Assembly: GCF_002157835.1 (NCBI RefSeq)
Contig: NZ_CP020809.1
Span: 5,580,001-5,644,000 of the forward strand
Reading direction: 5' to 3'
Origin: Mycobacterium dioxanotrophicus
GTDB lineage: Bacteria; Actinomycetota; Actinomycetes; Mycobacteriales; Mycobacteriaceae
DNA length: 64,000 bases
Shown here piece after piece: positions 60,328 to 64,000 of this stretch (its first letter is position 1; the number at the start of each line of letters is the position of its first letter). Under the pieces are notes generated by a model. The model was given only the letters and a program-made list of their open reading frames with translations, was not told the DNA's origin and did no database searches. The translations under genes and the position numbers were made by a program.

Positions 60328-63300
60328 ATGGCCGGAGAACGTGCGGACGGTACCAAGCCCACGGGCGGGATCGCTGATGAGTTGATGGCCGCCGGGTTCC
60401 TGGATGCCGTCGAAGTCGGTCGGGGCGGCGCGGGGGTGGTCTATCGCTGCCACCAGACCTCACTCGCGCGAAGCGTCGCCATCAAGGTCCTGCTGTCTGA
60501 TATCGACCAAGACAACCGGGAACGCTTTCTGCGTGAAGGGTTGGCCATGGGGAAGCTCTCCGGCCACCCGAACATCGAGAACATCCTGCAGGTCGGCGTG
60601 ACCGAAAGTAACCGGCCCTACATCGTGATGCCGTACCACCAGGCGGGTTCCCTGGCGCAGCGACTGCACCGGGTCGGCCGGATCGCGTGGCCCGACGCGT
60701 TGCGTATCGCAGTGAAGTTGTGCGGGGCGCTGGAAACCGCACACCGGGCAGGCACCTTGCACCGCGACATCAAGCCCGGGAACGTGCTCGTCAACGATTA
60801 CGGCGAACCGCAGTTGAGCGATTTCGGGATCGCCCGAATCGTCGGTGGGTACGAAACCGCGACGGGCTTTTTCACCGGCACCATTGCCTTCACCGCACCC
60901 GAGGTACTGGCGGGAAGTCCGCCGACGGCCGTATCCGACGTGTACTCCCTCGGCGCCACGATCTACGCCTTGATCGCCGGGACCGCCGCGCATGAACGCA
61001 AGGGCGACGAGGACCTCATCGCGCATTATCTGCGGATCAGTTCGACGCCCGTGCCGGACATGCGTCCGCAGGGAATCCCGGCCGACGTGTGTGCCGCCAT
61101 CGAGAAGTCGATGTCGTTGGACCCGACGCAACGACACGCGTCGGCGGCGGATTTCGGCCGCGAAATGCAGTTGGCACAGCGGCACAACGGGTTGATGGCG
61201 GATTCGATGGTGCTCAGTGAGACCAACGGTGAGCCGGAGCAGACACCAGCCACGGCAGCAATGCAATTCGCGACATTCGGTGAGACCGATCTGTCTGAAC
61301 CGGCTTCGCTCACACCGGACGGCTTTCCGGGGCCGACGCCGCCTACGCCGGTTTCGAACCTGCCTGGCTCGACCGGGCCGATCTCGCCGGGGCCGATTTC
61401 GGCAATTCCCCCTCGGCCGATTCCGCCCAGCCCGCCCGGGCCGATTCCGCCTGGACCGGTCCCGCCCGGCCCGGTCCCGCCGAGTCCGCGAGGGGCGGCG
61501 CCGGATCCCGACGGGACGACGAAAGTCAGACCGACGAAGCGGAATCTCAAACCCCTGCTGTGGGTCGCGGCGGCAGTGCTCGTGGTGCTCGTATTGGTGG
61601 CAAGCGGTATCTATTTCATTACGTCGCGCGATAACGGCAACGGCGGTGCCACTGCGGGAGGCACGAGCAGCCCCCAAAGCGCGAGCCCGCCGACGACTGA
61701 GACCCAGGCCGGCTGGAAACCGATCACGAATGCGCGCGTTGCGCGCGAGGCGACGGCGACGACGCAGGCCGACGGGACCATCTGGATTTTCGGGGGGCTC
61801 GGCAGCGACGGGCGCGTCAGCGGACGGCACGAGGGCTACGACCCTGCCATCGACAGCTGGAAGGGCGGTGACGATCTCCCCGTTCCGGTTCAGCGTGCGA
61901 TGTCGGTGACGTGGCAGGGAACCCCCGTCGTGCTCGGCGGCTGGCGGACCGAAGGCACCAACAGCGAGATCGCGACCGACCGGGTCTGGCGAGTCGTCAA
62001 CAGCCGCTGGGTGGAACTGCCGCCTCTGCTGCAACCCCGCGCGGCGGGCGCAGCGGCTGTGGTCGGGGACCGCATCGTTGTCACCGGCGGTGTCGGCGCC
62101 AACGGCAAACTGCTGAGCACCACCGAAATTTTCGACGGCACGTCGTGGAAGCTCGGCGCCGGAATCCCAACGCCGCGAGAGCTGCTCGACGCCGCGGCGG
62201 ACGACAAGCTGGTATATGCCGTCGGCGGATCCGACGGGACCGTCGACCTACCCACGGTCGAGGCATACGACCCGGCCGCGGACGCCTGGACCTCCTTGCC
62301 TGCGCTCCCCGAGCCGCGCAGCGACCTCGGCGTGGCCATCGCCGATGCACGTCTCGTAGCTGTCGGTGGCCTGTCGGCCGGGCAGGCCCTCAAGACTGTT
62401 TCGGTGATGGACCTGGCCGCGAAGACCTGGGCCGGCTTGCCGGATATGAGCACCCCGAGGCACGGCATGGCCGTCGCCGCGGTCGAGAAATCGGTGTACG
62501 CGATCGGCGGGGCGACCGGTTCCGGCGGGGCCGAGGTGACGTCGACGGCGGAGGCGCTGAAACTTGCTCCCCGCAAGCTGCAACCCGTATCTGCCTGGCG
62601 GTCGCTGCCCGACGCACCCACGCCGAGGCTGATGATGGCGTGGACCGTGCTCGACGACAAGATCTGGATCGCCGGTGGCATGAGCCACGGAAATACGCTC
62701 TCGATAGTGCAGAGTTACGACCCGCAGACCGGAGCATGGCAGGCCCAGCCACCGCTGCCGGTCCCGTTGCACCACGCGACCGCGACCACGTACCGCGGCG
62801 AGATGGTGGTCATCGGGGGCGCCAGCGACGAACTCGCGAACGCGTCGAACAAGGTGTACGCATTGCGCGGCGGTAACTGGGTGGAGCTACCCAGCCTCAC
62901 GCACGCCCGCGCAGCCGCCGCCGCAGCGGTCGTCGGTGACAAGCTCGTGGTCGTCGGCGGACAGAACGAGAAGCAACTGGTCGCCCAGACCGAGGTGTTC
63001 GACGGTCAGTCGTGGAAGGACGCGGCGAACTTGCCGACCCCCCGCGAACACCTGGCCGCCGTGTCGGACGGAACCTATGTGTACACGGTGGGTGGACGAT
63101 TCCTGTCCGCCGACAAGAACTCCGCGGCGTTCGAGCGGTTCGATCCGCAATCCGGGGAATGGACGAAGCTGGTCGACATGCCGACTCCGCGCGGCAGCTA
63201 CGGCGCCACGCTCATCGATGGCCGGATCGTCGCCCTGGGCGGCGAGGAACCCACGCGAGTACTGGCCACGGCAGAGATGTACGACATCGCCGAGGCCAAG

Positions 63301-63444
63301 TGGATCTCACTGCCCCCGATGCCGACGGCACGGCACGGTGAGGTGGTCGCCACCGTCGACAACACCGTGTACGCCATCGGCGGTGCGAATCGGCCGACGC
63401 ACGAAGGCCCGGTCGCCACGGTCGAGGCGCTGGACTTCACCTGA
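60328..63444 (+). CDS. Ser/Thr protein kinase with extracytoplasmic Kelch propeller
   Basis: A 1038-residue receptor-type kinase. The Hanks domain (residues about 20-290, PknK-like) has GRGGAGVV, Lys53 in VAIKVL, HRDIKPGN at 145, DFG at 165 and APE at 190, so it looks active. A Pro-rich linker (PPGPIPPGPVPPGPVPPSP) leads to one TM (about 408-431). The outside part is a Ser-rich neck followed by about 550 residues of Kelch repeats with GG doublets (VYAVGGSDG, VYAIGGATG, LVVVGGQNE). It probably senses a wall ligand. GGGAGG supports this ATG; a GTG 60 nt upstream is possible. Confidence 0.88.
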   Translation: MAGERADGTKPTGGIADELMAAGFLDAVEVGRGGAGVVYRCHQTSLARSVAIKVLLSDIDQDNRERFLREGLAMGKLSGHPNIENILQVGVTESNRPYIVMPYHQAGSLAQRLHRVGRIAWPDALRIAVKLCGALETAHRAGTLHRDIKPGNVLVNDYGEPQLSDFGIARIVGGYETATGFFTGTIAFTAPEVLAGSPPTAVSDVYSLGATIYALIAGTAAHERKGDEDLIAHYLRISSTPVPDMRPQGIPADVCAAIEKSMSLDPTQRHASAADFGREMQLAQRHNGLMADSMVLSETNGEPEQTPATAAMQFATFGETDLSEPASLTPDGFPGPTPPTPVSNLPGSTGPISPGPISAIPPRPIPPSPPGPIPPGPVPPGPVPPSPRGAAPDPDGTTKVRPTKRNLKPLLWVAAAVLVVLVLVASGIYFITSRDNGNGGATAGGTSSPQSASPPTTETQAGWKPITNARVAREATATTQADGTIWIFGGLGSDGRVSGRHEGYDPAIDSWKGGDDLPVPVQRAMSVTWQGTPVVLGGWRTEGTNSEIATDRVWRVVNSRWVELPPLLQPRAAGAAAVVGDRIVVTGGVGANGKLLSTTEIFDGTSWKLGAGIPTPRELLDAAADDKLVYAVGGSDGTVDLPTVEAYDPAADAWTSLPALPEPRSDLGVAIADARLVAVGGLSAGQALKTVSVMDLAAKTWAGLPDMSTPRHGMAVAAVEKSVYAIGGATGSGGAEVTSTAEALKLAPRKLQPVSAWRSLPDAPTPRLMMAWTVLDDKIWIAGGMSHGNTLSIVQSYDPQTGAWQAQPPLPVPLHHATATTYRGEMVVIGGASDELANASNKVYALRGGNWVELPSLTHARAAAAAAVVGDKLVVVGGQNEKQLVAQTEVFDGQSWKDAANLPTPREHLAAVSDGTYVYTVGGRFLSADKNSAAFERFDPQSGEWTKLVDMPTPRGSYGATLIDGRIVALGGEEPTRVLATAEMYDIAEAKWISLPPMPTARHGEVVATVDNTVYAIGGANRPTHEGPVATVEALDFT

Positions 63445-63480
63445 CACCGCGGCGCGCTCTCATCGAATCAACTTGCGGCA

Positions 63481-63514
63481 CAGACGTTTTCCGGTCGCCG
63501 GCGACTCACGTCTG
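63481..63514. terminator. Hairpin at the kinase/FHA-HTH junction (element E)
   Basis: CAGACGT (63481-63487) pairs with ACGTCTG (63508-63514) around an inner CCGG-TCG-CCGG stem. It overlaps the stop codon of the convergent regulator and lies 37 nt after the kinase stop. It is probably a bidirectional terminator. Confidence 0.5.
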
Positions 63515-64000
63515 GTCGGTACCGCTGTCACGCAGCATGGCGAGGGTCACCGCTCCACGCCGGATGGCCTCGTTGGCCAGACGAACTCGGCGCTCCCCCT
63601 CGGGGGCTATGCCAAATTTGTCGTACAGGTTCTGCAGATGCTGTTTGATGGCGGCCTCGGTGACGAAGAGTTCCTGGGCCATCTGACGAACCGATACCGC
63701 CTCGGGAAACGGGTCGCCGGACACCAGCGGGCGACACAGGACGACCAGAACCTCGAGTTCGCGCCGGGTGAGGTGCGGAGGAGGCTGGGTTGGGGCGACA
63801 GAAACCGTTTCTTCGGCAGTCGTCGTCTGGTCGGCTTCCTTCACCTGCCAGAAGACCAACCGTGACTTGCCAATCCGCAATTCGTCTCCCGAACGCAGGA
63901 CCCGTTCGGCAGAGATCTTCTCTCCGTTGAGGTACGTGCCGTTACGACTGCCCACGTCGCGTATCGACCAGGCAAACCCGAGATTTTCCAAGACGGCGTG
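63506..64000 (-). CDS. FHA-HTH regulator, 3' part (cut by window edge)
   Basis: The visible about 164 codons begin inside an FHA domain (SIRDVGSRNGTYLNGEKISAERVLRSGDELRIGKSRLVFW, with the conserved SRNGTYLNG) and, after a Thr/Pro linker, end in an HTH domain (LTRRELEVLVVLCRP, VSVRQMAQELFVTEAAIKQHLQNLYDKFGI) of the LuxR/sigma-like type. FHA binds phosphothreonine, so a Ser/Thr kinase should control it, and the Kelch kinase beside it, convergent, is the obvious candidate. The N-terminus is outside the window. Confidence 0.85.
   Translation of the reverse strand, partial: HAVLENLGFAWSIRDVGSRNGTYLNGEKISAERVLRSGDELRIGKSRLVFWQVKEADQTTTAEETVSVAPTQPPPHLTRRELEVLVVLCRPLVSGDPFPEAVSVRQMAQELFVTEAAIKQHLQNLYDKFGIAPEGERRVRLANEAIRRGAVTLAMLRDSGTDQT

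Noticed and set aside
61370..61500. Repeated CCGATTCCGCC-like units
   Set aside because: In-frame coding repeats for the Pro-rich juxtamembrane linker of the Kelch kinase.

Overview
The window is high-GC, gene-dense DNA with frequent GTG starts, TANNNT -10 boxes and many 1-4 nt gene overlaps. Gene content and order follow the Mycobacterium tuberculosis segment running from icd1 (Rv3339c) through metC/metA, folD, the mfp cluster, spoU, dnaE2, htdY/acrA1, iunH, imuB/imuA' and guaA to Rv3405c/Rv3406, with many extra genes between these landmarks. This points to a fast-growing environmental mycobacterium (Mycolicibacterium type). No rRNA, tRNA, CRISPR array, insertion sequence or prophage is visible.

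Layout. 1-5.9 kb: 5' part of icd (minus); a SAM-IV riboswitch followed by a leader with two candidate cysteine-codon mini-ORFs; metY-metX-methyltransferase; a CYTH-CHAD protein. 5.9-13.3 kb: a self-controlled tetR/flavin monooxygenase pair, folD with its small membrane partner, an old-yellow-enzyme-like oxidoreductase and two membrane proteins. 13.3-20.9 kb: an Rv1747-like FHA-ABC exporter facing the five-gene mfp conservon (sensor kinase, roadblock protein, DUF742 protein, GTPase, pentapeptide gyrase-binding protein). 21-26.5 kb: tRNA methyltransferase, nitroreductase, a PPOX-like flavin-fold protein, a small secreted protein, and SOS-controlled dnaE2. 26.5-34.7 kb: accessory block (RibD-like reductase, DinB protein, MmyB regulator with divergent SDR, YWTD propeller, 3-hydroxyacyl-CoA dehydrogenase, exported protein, amino-acid permease with universal stress protein). 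34.8-41.8 kb: htdY, acrA1, VOC protein, iunH and the SOS-controlled imuA'-imuB. 42-45.9 kb: Thr-rich lipoprotein, sedolisin protease and a zinc-ribbon membrane protein. 45.9-51.2 kb: a five-gene coupled operon (esterase, SDR, diiron protein, flavin monooxygenase, MerR regulator) behind a perfect 13-bp-arm palindrome. 51.2-59 kb: guaA, the Rv3405c/Rv3406 pair, and a degenerate ABC ATPase plus YhgE/Pip membrane protein divergent from a tetR with two operators, then a Gfo/Idh/MocA oxidoreductase. 59-64 kb: two secreted proteins, a Ser/Thr kinase with a Kelch ectodomain, and a convergent FHA-HTH regulator cut by the window edge.

How they work together. metY/metX make homocysteine from homoserine, and SAM feedback comes through the riboswitch. 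dnaE2 and imuA'/imuB form the mycobacterial mutasome, and both transcription units carry a LexA-type box. Each of four regulatory genes has short inverted repeats at its own promoter that suit autoregulation. Five convergent gene junctions carry long hairpin palindromes, two of which share the same sequence family.
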